64,000 nucleotides of DNA from TMP-24 sp041397305 (GTDB lineage: Bacteria > Pseudomonadota > Alphaproteobacteria > Rhodobacterales > Rhodobacteraceae): assembly GCA_041397305.1 (NCBI GenBank), contig JAWKWX010000004.1, positions 124,001-188,000 on the forward strand, given 5' to 3'. The notes below the pieces were generated by a model. The model was not told the origin of the DNA. It searched no databases and worked only from the letters and a program-made list of their open reading frames with translations. The translations under genes and the position numbers were made by a program. Every line of letters starts with the position of its first letter. The first letter of the stretch is position 1. Of the stretch, positions 35,255 to 44,534 are shown in pieces.

Positions 35255-37823
35255 AACGGTAGGCCGTATCGAGGGCCAGGCCGAGGCCGAGGCAGATCGA
35301 GAGCACGAGAAGCGAGGAGGCGAGGGGCCCGGCCCGTTCGTAGGCCGGGGTCGCGACCTTGAAGGCCCAGACAACGCCATTGTGGATCAGGTAGATGAAG
35401 AGCGTCGCCGAGGCCGCGCGCCGCAGGAACCGGTTGGCGCGGGCGGGCAGGCTGATGGTGACCGGCAGGCTGAGAAGCGCGGTTCCGACCGCCATGATCG
35501 TGAGGAAGCCGGGCTGGCGCACCGGAAAGACCGCCAGCGCCAGGATCAGCAACACCACGGACAGCAGCCGCTGCCGGTCGTCGCGCGCTGCCTGCAGGGA
35601 CCAGCCGATGAAGAGGAACGGCAGGCACAGCGGCAAGGTGCGCTCGTTCAGGGGAATGGCGCGGACGGCGGCCTCGCACTCGATACCGTTGCAGCCGAGG
35701 ATCAGAAGCTGCGCAAGGGCCGAGACGCCGGTGGCAATGAAACCGGCCGCCAGCCCGAAACTGAAGCTGTTGCGCAGGATCGCCCGCCGGACGAACGGCA
35801 CGAGGCTGAGGGCGGCGACAAAAAGCGCGATCTGGGCATAGAGGCTGATGAACCAATAGGGCGCGATCAGGGGTGGCGGCTCGTGCGGCAGCGAATTGGC
35901 CAGCAGGAAATACATTTCCGGCGGCACGTCATGGCGCAGCTGGTGATAGACGAGAAGGATCGCGAAATAGATCGGCAGGATCGGCCAGAGCATGTTGCGC
36001 AGGACGTCGACCGCCGCCGCCCGGCTCATCGCACCGCTCTGGAACCGGGCGAGCGAATAGCCCGCAAGCAGGATCAGCAGCCAGGTGCCACCCTGGATCG
36101 GCCAGAGATTGAGATGGAAAAGGATGACGCAGACAATCGCGCCAAGCCGCGCGATCACCGCGGGATCGGCGGGCTGCGGGGCGGGGCGGTCCTGCGCCTC
36201 GCGCGCCTCGGCCAGTCGGTCAAGCTCGGCCACGCTCATCCGGTCCCAGTCGGGCGGCACATGGCCCAGCCGGTCCTCGATGGCGAGCGTGAGGTGAAGG
36301 TGGGCGAGTGAATCGCCGCCGAGAGAGGCGAACGTATCCTCGGGCCGGATCGTCCGGCGGCGGGTGGCGGCGGCATAATCGGCGGCGAGCGAGGTGCCGC
36401 CGACTTTTGCCGGGGCCGCGACCGCCGGACGCTCCGCCGCGGCCAGCGCAAGCCGCTCGAGGGCGCGGTAGTCGGTCTTGCCGTTGCCGAGAAGCGGCAG
36501 CGCAGGCATCTGGCCCACGAAAATGTCGTTCAGTGGCAGGTTGCAGCGTTCCGCGATCAGCGCTGCGAGAGCTTCGCGCTGCTCGGGGCGGTCGGTCATC
36601 ACCGCCAGCCGGTCGCCAAGACCCACGGCGCGCCCGCTGAGCGCGGCCGTCTCGATCATCGCGTCGATCTGGTCGAGGTTGATGCGCAGGCCGTAGAGTT
36701 TGACGAAGCGCTTCGCCCGCCCCACGATGCGGACATGGCCCTCGTCGCTCCATTCTGCGATATCGCCGGTCCGCAGGGCGGTGACGGTGCGGCCTTCCGT
36801 CAGATCCTCGCGCCGCTCGGCATAGCCGAGCATGACATTCGGTCCGTCGTAGATCAGCTCGCCCCTCTGTCCCGCACCGGTGACCTCGGCGCCGGCCTCG
36901 TCCTCGATCCGGAACCGGCCGCCGGGGATGGCGCGGCCGATCGTGTCGGGCGCAATGATCGCATCGGCGGGCGGCAGGTAGGCCATGCGCGGCGCGGCCT
37001 CGGTCTGGCCATACATGACGACGAAATCCCAGCCCGCGCGCCGCCCGGCACCGGCCCAGGCGCGGACCTTTTCGGGCGCTAGTCGGCCGCCTGCCTGGGT
37101 GACGAAGCGCAGATCCGGCAGGTCGGACAGGTCGCTGCCCCGGACCTCCAGGAGGTTCAGCTGGTGAGGCACGAAGGCGAGGTTGGTGACCGCGCCCTCG
37201 CGGCAGAGGCGTTCGAACCCCGGGTCGGTGACCCCGGTCGGGTCGAGCAGAAGGCTCGCCCCCGCCGCCAGATGGCTGTGCAGGACCGAAAGGCCATAGG
37301 AATAGTGCAGCGGCAGCGTGGTCAGGCCCCTGTCGGAGGGGCGAAGCGAGAGATAGTCGACGATCGCCCGGGCGTTGCTGTCGATATTCTCTTCCGACAG
37401 GCGCACGAGCTTCGGATCGCCGGTGGTGCCCGAGGTCGACAGCAGGAGGCGCAGGTCGGGATGGGGCAGGGCGGGATCGTCGGGGCCGGGCTGTTGAACG
37501 ACCGCGCCGTCGCTCACCGTCAGTACGCAGTTCGGACGGTAAATCCGGGCGAGCGCAGTGTCCTTGCCAAGCTCGCCCGGGGCGGCCAGGAGGACGGCAT
37601 GCCCACCCGAGAGCGCGCCGAGATAGGCGGCGATCATCTCGGGATCGGGCGCGATTTCCACCCCGATCAGAAGGCGGCTGCCGATCTCCGCTGCGCGACG
37701 TTCGAACCGGACCTGCCACAGGTCGGCACGCGCGGCGAGAGTTTCGTAGCTGACGGAGGCACCGGACGCGCCGACCAGTGCAGTGGCCGGACCGTGACGG
37801 TGCAGCGCGTGAAAGAATGCCAT
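35190..37823 (-). CDS. Adenylation-carrier-acyltransferase membrane fusion protein
   Basis: An 877-residue three-module protein. Residues about 20-460 form an ANL adenylation domain: P-loop STSGTTGDPK (129-138), YGQTEAAP (271-278), TGDIAEW (352-358) and Lys449 in LGNGKTDYR. Residues about 480-540 are a carrier domain with GGDSL, Ser505 being the phosphopantetheine site. Residues about 555-870 are an acyltransferase-3-like membrane domain with some ten helices, His570 in VILFHLN and the typical FIYLIHN near 809-815. It should activate an acid, load it on its own carrier arm and pass it to an acceptor at or across the membrane, in the manner of separate DltA, DltC and DltB. The substrate is unknown. 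Confidence 0.82.
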   Translation of the reverse strand: MAFFHALHRHGPATALVGASGASVSYETLAARADLWQVRFERRAAEIGSRLLIGVEIAPDPEMIAAYLGALSGGHAVLLAAPGELGKDTALARIYRPNCVLTVSDGAVVQQPGPDDPALPHPDLRLLLSTSGTTGDPKLVRLSEENIDSNARAIVDYLSLRPSDRGLTTLPLHYSYGLSVLHSHLAAGASLLLDPTGVTDPGFERLCREGAVTNLAFVPHQLNLLEVRGSDLSDLPDLRFVTQAGGRLAPEKVRAWAGAGRRAGWDFVVMYGQTEAAPRMAYLPPADAIIAPDTIGRAIPGGRFRIEDEAGAEVTGAGQRGELIYDGPNVMLGYAERREDLTEGRTVTALRTGDIAEWSDEGHVRIVGRAKRFVKLYGLRINLDQIDAMIETAALSGRAVGLGDRLAVMTDRPEQREALAALIAERCNLPLNDIFVGQMPALPLLGNGKTDYRALERLALAAAERPAVAAPAKVGGTSLAADYAAATRRRTIRPEDTFASLGGDSLAHLHLTLAIEDRLGHVPPDWDRMSVAELDRLAEAREAQDRPAPQPADPAVIARLGAIVCVILFHLNLWPIQGGTWLLILLAGYSLARFQSGAMSRAAAVDVLRNMLWPILPIYFAILLVYHQLRHDVPPEMYFLLANSLPHEPPPLIAPYWFISLYAQIALFVAALSLVPFVRRAILRNSFSFGLAAGFIATGVSALAQLLILGCNGIECEAAVRAIPLNERTLPLCLPFLFIGWSLQAARDDRQRLLSVVLLILALAVFPVRQPGFLTIMAVGTALLSLPVTISLPARANRFLRRAASATLFIYLIHNGVVWAFKVATPAYERAGPLASSLLVLSICLGLGLALDTAYRFIERAALRLLQRRSDRGAETA

Positions 37824-37937
37824 TTGATACCCGCAGGACCGGACAGGACGCACCGCCAATCTAGCAACATGTCCCGCCAGGGCGGAGCGTGCGAAAGCGG
37901 TTGATCATCTCATAGAGACAATCACGCGAAAAGCGAG

Positions 37938-39290
37938 TCACTTCTCCGGAATCAGACCCTTCGGCGCGAAGCGCAACACCAAAAGCAGGATCAGCCCCAT
38001 GGTTATCGTCCGCATCTGCGCGGCAGAATCGATCAGATAGTGCTTCAGATCCGATCCTTCCGGCATGCCTGCGGTGATCGAGTACATCAGCGCATTGCCC
38101 CAGGGATCGACCTTGATCCACAGGAACCAGATCAGGAAGGCGCCGAGGATTGCGCCCCAGTTGTTGCCGGACCCGCCGACGATCACCATCAGCCAGATGG
38201 TGAAGGTGAAGCGCAGGGGCGTGTAGCTGCCGGGCGTGAGCTGGCCGTCGAGCGTGACCAGCATCGCGCCCGCGACGCCGCAGATCGCCGAGCCGAGGAT
38301 GAAGACCTGCAGATGGCGGCGGGTGACGTCCTTGCCCATGGCGCGTGCCGCCGTTTCATTGTCGCGGATCGCGCGCATCATCCGGCCCCAGGGGCTGTTC
38401 AGAGCCAGCTCCGAGGCCACGAGGATCAGCGCCAGCACCGCGAGGAAGAGCGAGCCGTACAGGAGCTTGACCAGGATGGTGGAGGTCGTCACCGGGCTCC
38501 AGCCCATGTTCATCGTCCAGTCCTGAAACCAGCTCGCCCGCTGCAGGGTGATCTCGTCCGGCACCGGCCAGGGCCGGGGCACGTTGATCACGTTCTTGAC
38601 GCCACGGTCCAGCCAGTCCTCGTTCTTCAGGACCGCCACGATGATCTCGCCGATGCCGAGCGTGGCGATGGCGAGATAATCAGAGCGCAGGCCAAGCGCG
38701 GTCTTGCCGATCACCCAGGCGGCGGCGGCGGCGAAAAGCCCGCCAACCGGCCAGGAGATAAGCGCGGGCAGGCCGAGCCCGCCGATATTGCCATAGGCCG
38801 CCGGATTGTTCGCCTCGATGAAGACGACCGCCGGATCAAGGACGGCGCGATAAAGGAAGAACCCGCCGATGGCGATGGCCAGCACGGCAAGCGTGCGGTT
38901 CCGCCCCCGGGTCCGCTGATAGGCAAAGGCCGCCGCAGCGACCACGCCGATGCCGAGCGCCAGCCCCGCGATCAGCCGGTACAGGCCCGGGCCGGTCCAG
39001 ATTTCCGGCACGACCGGCGAGGAGACGATCACCGGCGCGAGGCCGCCGATGGCGACAAACCCGACGATCCCGGTGTTGAATAGCCCGGCATAGCCCCACT
39101 GGATGTTCACGCCCAAGGCCATGATCGCCGAGATCAGGCAGAGGTTCAGGATGACCAGAGACGAGTTCCAGGTGCCCGCGAAGATTGTGTAGGTGCTCGA
39201 CGGGCCGATCTTCCATTCGACCGTCGCCTCCAGAATGAAGAAGACCGCGATGATGGCGAACAGGGCGATGTTGCGCAGGTTCAGGCTCAT
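37938..39290 (-). CDS. livM: Branched-chain-type ABC transporter permease LivM
   Basis: A 450-residue permease with about ten membrane helices and the family segment ALGVNIQWGYAGLFNTGIVGFVAIG; the EAA-like loop RMMRAIRDNETAARAMGKDV near 300-320 contacts the ATPases. It is longer than E. coli LivM-type proteins because of an expanded central region with an extra periplasmic segment. Its start overlaps livH by four bases. It is the last gene of the five-gene importer unit. Confidence 0.9.
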   Translation of the reverse strand: MSLNLRNIALFAIIAVFFILEATVEWKIGPSSTYTIFAGTWNSSLVILNLCLISAIMALGVNIQWGYAGLFNTGIVGFVAIGGLAPVIVSSPVVPEIWTGPGLYRLIAGLALGIGVVAAAAFAYQRTRGRNRTLAVLAIAIGGFFLYRAVLDPAVVFIEANNPAAYGNIGGLGLPALISWPVGGLFAAAAAWVIGKTALGLRSDYLAIATLGIGEIIVAVLKNEDWLDRGVKNVINVPRPWPVPDEITLQRASWFQDWTMNMGWSPVTTSTILVKLLYGSLFLAVLALILVASELALNSPWGRMMRAIRDNETAARAMGKDVTRRHLQVFILGSAICGVAGAMLVTLDGQLTPGSYTPLRFTFTIWLMVIVGGSGNNWGAILGAFLIWFLWIKVDPWGNALMYSITAGMPEGSDLKHYLIDSAAQMRTITMGLILLLVLRFAPKGLIPEK

Positions 39291-40297
39291 ACCGCTTTCC
39301 CCTTGAAGATGCCGGTCGGTTTGAACAGGAGGACGAGGATCAGGATCGCGAAGGAGACCGAGAACTTGTAATCGGTCGACAGGATCTGCAACAGCCCGTC
39401 GGGCGCGAGACTGTCGGGAAGCGCATAGCCCGCGACCTTCTTCCAGGCATAGGTGACGCCCACCTCCGAGAAGGCCACGAGGAAGCCGCCGGCGATGGCG
39501 CCCAGGGGATTGCCGAGACCGCCCACCACGGCGGCGGCGAAGATCGGCAGGAGAAGCGAGAAATAGTTGAAAGCCTTGTAGGCCTTGTCGAGCCCGTAGA
39601 GCGTGCCCGCGATGGTGGCGAGCGCCGCCGCGATGATCCAGGTGATGGCGACCACCCGTTCTGGATTGATGCCCGAGAGCAGCGCCAGATCCTCATTGTC
39701 CGAATAGGCGCGCATCGATTTGCCGGTGCGCGTCCGGTTCAGGAACCAGAAGAGAAGCGCCACGACCAGTGCCGCAGTGACCATCGTCAGAAGCTGCGTC
39801 GAGCGCAGCGCCAGACCTTCGGACAGGCCGGTCGATTGTTTGAAACTGTTGGCCTCTATGATGAATTTCGTGCCGTCGACGAAGCGGATTTCCTCGACCC
39901 CGATGACGAAACGGGTGATGCCCGACATGATGAACATCACCCCCATCGAGGCGATGACGACGATCACCGGCTTGGCGCGCACCTGTCGGTAATAGCGATA
40001 GACCACCCGGTCGGTCGCCAGCACCAAGGCCGCCGTCACCGCGATGCCGAACGGCAGCGCCAGAAGCGCGGTCGGCAGCGGGCCGAAGCTGACCCCGTGC
40101 GATTGCAGCCACCAGGTGCCGAGAATGGTGATCGCAGTGCCGAAGGCCATCGTGTCGCCTAGCGCGAAGTTCGAAAACCTCAGGACGCCATAAACGAGCG
40201 TCGCGCCGAGTGCCCCGAGCGCGAGCTGCGCCCCATAGGCCGCCGCGGGGATGATGACGAAGTTCAGAAGCGCTACGATTGCGTTGAGGAAATCCAT
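39287..40297 (-). CDS. livH: Branched-chain-type ABC transporter permease LivH
   Basis: A 336-residue permease beginning MDFLNAIVALLNFVIIPAA, with GVLRFSNFALGDTMAFG and the C-terminal VGGLGNPLGAIAGGFLVAFSE segment typical of LivH. About eight membrane helices are visible. It pairs with LivM to form the membrane channel; the gene sits between livF (3-base gap) and livM (4-base overlap). Confidence 0.9.
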   Translation of the reverse strand: MDFLNAIVALLNFVIIPAAAYGAQLALGALGATLVYGVLRFSNFALGDTMAFGTAITILGTWWLQSHGVSFGPLPTALLALPFGIAVTAALVLATDRVVYRYYRQVRAKPVIVVIASMGVMFIMSGITRFVIGVEEIRFVDGTKFIIEANSFKQSTGLSEGLALRSTQLLTMVTAALVVALLFWFLNRTRTGKSMRAYSDNEDLALLSGINPERVVAITWIIAAALATIAGTLYGLDKAYKAFNYFSLLLPIFAAAVVGGLGNPLGAIAGGFLVAFSEVGVTYAWKKVAGYALPDSLAPDGLLQILSTDYKFSVSFAILILVLLFKPTGIFKGKAV

Positions 40298-40300
40298 GTC

Positions 40301-41005
40301 TCAGCCCCCCAGGAACGTACGGCGCACTTCGGGGTCGGCCATCAGGGCCTTGCCGGTGTCGGTATAGCGGTTGGCGCCCTGGACGAGCACATAGCCCTGA
40401 TCGGCGATCTCCAAAGCCTGGCGGGCGTTCTGTTCGACCATCAGGATCGAAATGCCGGTGCGGGCGACCTCGATGATCCGGTCGAAGAGTTCGTCCATCA
40501 CGATGGGCGAGACGCCCGCCGTGGGCTCATCCAGCATCAAAAGCTTCGGCTGGGTCATCAGCGCGCGGCCGACCGCGACCTGCTGGCGCTGGCCGCCCGA
40601 GAGTTCACCGGCCGACTGACGGCGCTTGTCCCTCAGGATCGGGAAGAGGTCGTAGACCTGTTCCATCGTCGCGCGGAAATCGTCGCGGCGGATGAAGGCG
40701 CCCATTTCGAGGTTTTCCTCGACCGTCATCGAGGGGAAGACATTGTTGACCTGCGGCACGAAGCCCATGCCCTTGGCCACCCGGTCCTGCGGGGAGAGGC
40801 TGGTGATATCCTCGCCGTCGAGCTTCACATGGCCGCCACGCAGCTTCAGCATGCCGAAGACTGCCTTCATCGCGGTGGACTTGCCTGCGCCGTTCGGGCC
40901 GACGATGACCGCGATCTGGCCCTTGTCGACCTTGAGCGTGCAATCATGCAGGATGTCTGCGGCGCCATAGCCGCCCGTCATGTTCTCTGCCGCAAGGAAG
41001 CTCAT
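40301..41005 (-). CDS. livF: ABC transporter ATPase LivF
   Basis: A 234-residue ATPase: Walker A GPNGAGKSTAMK near 37-48, signature LSGGQRQQVAVGRAL and Walker B LLMLDEPTAG, followed by the H-loop-region glutamine-type IEVARTGISILMVEQNA. It overlaps livG by four bases and powers uptake together with LivG. Confidence 0.92.
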   Translation of the reverse strand: MSFLAAENMTGGYGAADILHDCTLKVDKGQIAVIVGPNGAGKSTAMKAVFGMLKLRGGHVKLDGEDITSLSPQDRVAKGMGFVPQVNNVFPSMTVEENLEMGAFIRRDDFRATMEQVYDLFPILRDKRRQSAGELSGGQRQQVAVGRALMTQPKLLMLDEPTAGVSPIVMDELFDRIIEVARTGISILMVEQNARQALEIADQGYVLVQGANRYTDTGKALMADPEVRRTFLGG

Positions 41006-41862
41006 GCCGCACCTCCCTTGCCTGCTTCATCGCCAAGGCCGGGCTGGGCGCCGTGGGTTTCGTGTTTGGCGGCCTCTGCCGCCGCCTCGGCCCTGACCTT
41101 GTTCTTCAGGCCGCGCCCCAGATAGGCCTCGATCACCGCCTCGTTCTCCATGATGTTTGCGGCCGAGCCTGTGGCCAGCACCTTGCCCTCGGCCATCACG
41201 ATCACCGGATCGCAGAGGCGGCCGATGAAATCCATGTCATGCTCGATCACGCAGAATGTGTAGCCGCGTTCCTTGTTCAGCCGGACGATCGCATCGCCGA
41301 TCGTGTTGAGCAGCGTGCGGTTCACGCCCGCGCCGACCTCGTCGAGGAAGACGACCTTGGCCTCGACCATCATCGTGCGGCCCAGTTCCAGAAGCTTCTT
41401 CTGGCCACCGGAAAGGTTGCCGGCCTTTTCGTCGGCGAGGTGGGAAATCGTCAGGAAGTCAAGGACTTCGTCGGCTTTCTTCGCAAGCGCGCGTTCTTCG
41501 TCGCGGATGCGGGCGCGGTGGAACCAGCTGTTCCAGAGCGTCTCGCCCGACTGGCCGCCCGGAACCATCATCAGGTTCTCGCGCACCGTCATCGAGGAAA
41601 ATTCATGCGCGATCTGGAAGGTGCGCAAGAGGCCCTTGTGGAAAAGCTCGTGCGGCGGCAGGCCGGTGATATCCTCGCCGTCCATCAGCACCCGGCCCGA
41701 GGTTGGTTCATGGACCCCGGCGATCACGTTGAAGAGCGTGGACTTGCCCGCGCCGTTCGGGCCGATCAGCCCCGTGATCGAGCCCTTGGCGATTTCGATG
41801 GAGGCACCGTCTACGGCATGAAACCCGCCGAAATGCTTGTGCAGGTCCTCGACCACGATCAT
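41002..41862 (-). CDS. livG: ABC transporter ATPase LivG
   Basis: A 286-residue ATPase with Walker A GPNGAGKSTLFN, signature LSGGQKKLLELGRTM and Walker B VVFLDEVGAGV, where the usual Pro after DE is Val. The LivG-type C-terminus (FCVIEHDMDFIGRLCDPVIVM) is present, with an extra alanine-rich tail. GGGGGAAG precedes the ATG at 41862; the longer frame upstream runs into the livK-livG terminator region and is not supported. Confidence 0.9.
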   Translation of the reverse strand: MIVVEDLHKHFGGFHAVDGASIEIAKGSITGLIGPNGAGKSTLFNVIAGVHEPTSGRVLMDGEDITGLPPHELFHKGLLRTFQIAHEFSSMTVRENLMMVPGGQSGETLWNSWFHRARIRDEERALAKKADEVLDFLTISHLADEKAGNLSGGQKKLLELGRTMMVEAKVVFLDEVGAGVNRTLLNTIGDAIVRLNKERGYTFCVIEHDMDFIGRLCDPVIVMAEGKVLATGSAANIMENEAVIEAYLGRGLKNKVRAEAAAEAAKHETHGAQPGLGDEAGKGGAA

Positions 41863-41920
41863 GTGCTTCCCCCGGGGCGTGCCCGCCTTAGGGCCCCTCC
41901 GCCCCGGCAGGTCGTTATGC

Positions 41921-41950
41921 AGAAAGGCGGCCCGGATGGACCGGGCCGCC
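41921..41950 (-). terminator. Hairpin terminator or attenuator between livK and livG
   Basis: On the minus strand, arms GGCGGCCCGG (41950-41941) and CCGGGCCGCC (41935-41926) with a 5-base loop are followed by TTTCT. Placed just after the binding-protein gene, it would let livK be made in excess over the membrane components. Confidence 0.65.
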
Positions 41951-41967
41951 TCAAAGGTCAAGAGCGA

Positions 41968-43149
41968 TCAGCGATATTTCACCGTCTCGATCTTGTTGTC
42001 CTTCACCTCGATCTCGCGGTAGTTGCCGGCCGATTCACCCGGTCCGATCAGCTCCACGGCGCTGGCGCCGACATAATCGATGTCGCCGCCGCCGTTGATG
42101 ATCTCGAGCGCCTTCTTCAGTTCGCCCGGATAGATCTTTTCGCCCGGCGCATTGGCCAGATCCATGATCTTCGGCGCATAGTCGGCCGAGGTCGTGGAAT
42201 TGGCCGCCGCCATCGCGAGCAGCATCAGCGCGGTCGCGTCGTAGCTTTCCGGCGTGTAGGGAGAGGAGACGTCGAACGCGCCACCCGACATGTCGCCAAG
42301 CGTCTTGAGACCGGGCGAGTCATTGCCCGGAACCTGGCCGAAGGAGCCGTTCAGCCCTTCGGGAACATTGGTCGTCAGCGTGTCCGAGATCATGCCGCCC
42401 GGCAGTTCGAAGAGCGAGAAGGCGCCGGTATCGATCGCGGCGCGCAGGATGCCCGAACCGCCCTGGTCGACATAGCCCGCAACGACGAGGATATCGCCGC
42501 CAGCCGCGGCCAGCGAGGCAACTTCGGCCGAATAGTCGGCCTTGCCGTCCTCATGCGCGGCCGAGATCGTGACCGTGCCGCCCGCTGCCTCGAAGCCCTT
42601 CTGGATCGCCTCGGCAAGACCCTTGCCGTAGTCGGAGTTCGAATAGGTGATGGCCGCCGACTTGATGCCGCGCTCGGCCATGATCATGCCGGCGATCTCG
42701 CCTTCGCGCGCGTCCGAAGGCGCGGTGCGGAAGAAGAGCCCGTTGTCCTCGACCGTCGAGAGGGCGGGTGAGGTCGCCGAGGGCGAGATCATCACGATAC
42801 CGTTGGGCATGGCGACGTTGGCGAGAACCGCACCGGTCACACCCGAACAGTCGGCGCCGACGATGCCTGCGACCTTGTCCGAGGTGACAAGCTTTTCGGC
42901 GGCGGCGGTTGCGGCAGCACTGTCGATGCAGGTCGAATCGGCGCGGATGCCCGTGACGGTCGAACCGCCCATGAAGATACCCGACTCCGACACTTCCTTC
43001 ATCGCGGCCTCGGAAGCCGCAGCCATCGAACCGGTCAGCGATTCAATCGGGCCGGTGAAGCCGAACAGGATGCCAAGCTTGACTTCGTCCGCCGAAGCCA
43101 CCCCGGCAAGAAGTGCGCTCGCCGCCGTGGCAGCAAGAAGTTTTTTCAT
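41968..43149 (-). CDS. livK: Periplasmic amino-acid-binding protein of Liv-type importer
   Basis: A 393-residue secreted protein with a signal peptide (MKKLLAATAA... cleaved after ASA, about residue 20) and a Peripla_BP_6 fold: LGILFGFTGPIESL at the start, ADSTCIDSAAA, and ISPSATSPALS near 125 in the ligand-binding cleft. It delivers ligand to LivHMGF. The ligand, a branched-chain amino acid or another amide or amino acid, cannot be told from sequence. The ATG at 43149 gives the standard signal peptide. Confidence 0.88.
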   Translation of the reverse strand: MKKLLAATAASALLAGVASADEVKLGILFGFTGPIESLTGSMAAASEAAMKEVSESGIFMGGSTVTGIRADSTCIDSAAATAAAEKLVTSDKVAGIVGADCSGVTGAVLANVAMPNGIVMISPSATSPALSTVEDNGLFFRTAPSDAREGEIAGMIMAERGIKSAAITYSNSDYGKGLAEAIQKGFEAAGGTVTISAAHEDGKADYSAEVASLAAAGGDILVVAGYVDQGGSGILRAAIDTGAFSLFELPGGMISDTLTTNVPEGLNGSFGQVPGNDSPGLKTLGDMSGGAFDVSSPYTPESYDATALMLLAMAAANSTTSADYAPKIMDLANAPGEKIYPGELKKALEIINGGGDIDYVGASAVELIGPGESAGNYREIEVKDNKIETVKYR

Positions 43150-43335
43150 TTGATCACTCCCATGTTGGACCAATGTCCTGCGTCAGAACCTAATCCGGGA
43201 TTCCCGAAAAGCAATCGGAATATCCCCCCGAACTTCCTTCCCCGTGCGGCATCTTCTGGTGCGCTTCGGGCCTTTTTTATTTTGAGCTTAAAATATACGC
43301 ACACCGGAAGCAAGAGCGAAGATTGCGGGCGATGC

Positions 43336-44355
43336 TCAGATGGAAAGGCGGGTTGCGCCGGGTTTGCCGAAGCTGCCGCGCTCGCGGTAGGGCGTGGTCT
43401 GGTAATGCGCGCGGTAGCATTTCGAGAAATGCGAGGGGCTGGCGAAACCGCAGGCCAGCGCCACGTTGATCACGCTCATGTCGGTCTGCATCAGCAGGTT
43501 GCGGGCCTTCTGCAGGCGGAGCTCCATGTAATAGCGCTTGGGGGAGCGGTTCAGATAGCGGCGGAACAGCCGTTCGAGCTGCCGTGTCGACATGCCGACA
43601 TCGTCGGCAAGCGTCGCCGGGCTGATCGGATCCTCGATATTGGCCTCCATGATCTGGATGACCTGGCTGAGCTTGGGGTGGCGCACGCCGATCCGGGTCG
43701 GTACCGACAGGCGCTGGGTGTCCTGATCGGTGCGGATCGAGCTGTAGATGAGCTGGTCGGCGACGGAATTGGCCAGATCCTCGCCGTGATCCTGGGCGAT
43801 GATCTTCAGCATCAGGTCGAGCGAGGAGGTGCCGCCCGCCGTTGTCATCCGGTTGCCGTCGATCACGAAGACCGATTTCGTCAGCCTGACTTCGTCGAAT
43901 TCCTCAAGGAAGGCGTCCTGGTTCTCCCAGTGGATCGTAGCCTTCTTGCCGTCCAGAAGACCGGCCTTCGCCATCGTGTAGGATCCGGTGCAGAGACCGC
44001 CGATGCTGACCCCGCGCCGAGCCTCGCGGCGCAGCCAGTTGAGAACCGGTTTGGTCGTCGCCCTTTGCACCTCGACCCCGCCGCAGACCAGAAGCGTATC
44101 CTCGCGGTCGATCTCCTCGAGCCCCATGTCGAGGTGAAAGGAGGCGCCGTTCGAGCAGGAAACGTCGCGCCCGTTCTCGCCCGCGAGGCGCCAGCTGTAG
44201 GCCGTCTTGCCAAGCATGCGGTTGGCAAGCCGCAAGGGCTCGATCGCGCCTGCGAAGGAGATCATGGTGAAGCGATCGAGAAGCAGGAAGACGAAGCGGC
44301 GCGTTGGCACGCCGTTACTTGTGTCCTTCTTGGCGCGCGAAGTGGCCACCTGCAT
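43336..44355 (-). CDS. GlxA-family AraC-type transcriptional regulator
   Basis: A 339-residue regulator with an N-terminal DJ-1/PfpI-like domain (FVFLLLDRFTMISFAGAIEPLR; GGLCTGSYTMAKAGLLDGKKATIHWE near 130-155) and a C-terminal AraC helix-turn-helix pair (ISPATLADDVGMSTRQLERLF, VALACGFASPSHFSKCYRAHY). Relatives such as GbdR respond to betaine, dimethylglycine, carnitine or arginine. It lies upstream of livK on the same strand, so the importer is a plausible target; the flavoprotein 10 kb away is a weaker one. Start at 44355 or 44385. Confidence 0.87.
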   Translation of the reverse strand: MQVATSRAKKDTSNGVPTRRFVFLLLDRFTMISFAGAIEPLRLANRMLGKTAYSWRLAGENGRDVSCSNGASFHLDMGLEEIDREDTLLVCGGVEVQRATTKPVLNWLRREARRGVSIGGLCTGSYTMAKAGLLDGKKATIHWENQDAFLEEFDEVRLTKSVFVIDGNRMTTAGGTSSLDLMLKIIAQDHGEDLANSVADQLIYSSIRTDQDTQRLSVPTRIGVRHPKLSQVIQIMEANIEDPISPATLADDVGMSTRQLERLFRRYLNRSPKRYYMELRLQKARNLLMQTDMSVINVALACGFASPSHFSKCYRAHYQTTPYRERGSFGKPGATRLSI

Positions 44356-44467
44356 ATTGCGACCTGTTTCTGTCGTTTTGCGCACCTAACACCTGAACCG
44401 CTCCTCACGCAAGGATGTTTCGCGTCGTTCGATGGTCGGTTTTCGATTATTTTCGGCGGCTATCTGT

Positions 44468-44496
44468 TTGCGTCTCTTCCTGCCCCTCTCTATAAG
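44468..44496 (+). promoter_or_regulatory. Probable sigma-70-type promoter of the DAHP synthase gene
   Basis: TTGCGT (44468-44473), a 17-base spacer and TATAAG (44491-44496), 39 bases upstream of the ATG at 44535. GAGGG follows as the ribosome-binding site. Confidence 0.5.
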
Positions 44497-44534
44497 CCAA
44501 GGCCGTTATCGCTAAAGACAGGTCGAGGGTTGAG

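Noticed and set aside
43277..43291. TTAT-N7-TTAA match to the CtrA consensus between livK and the GlxA regulator
   Set aside because: The segment is a generally AT-rich run about 130 bases from livK; a one-mismatch hit there is likely by chance.
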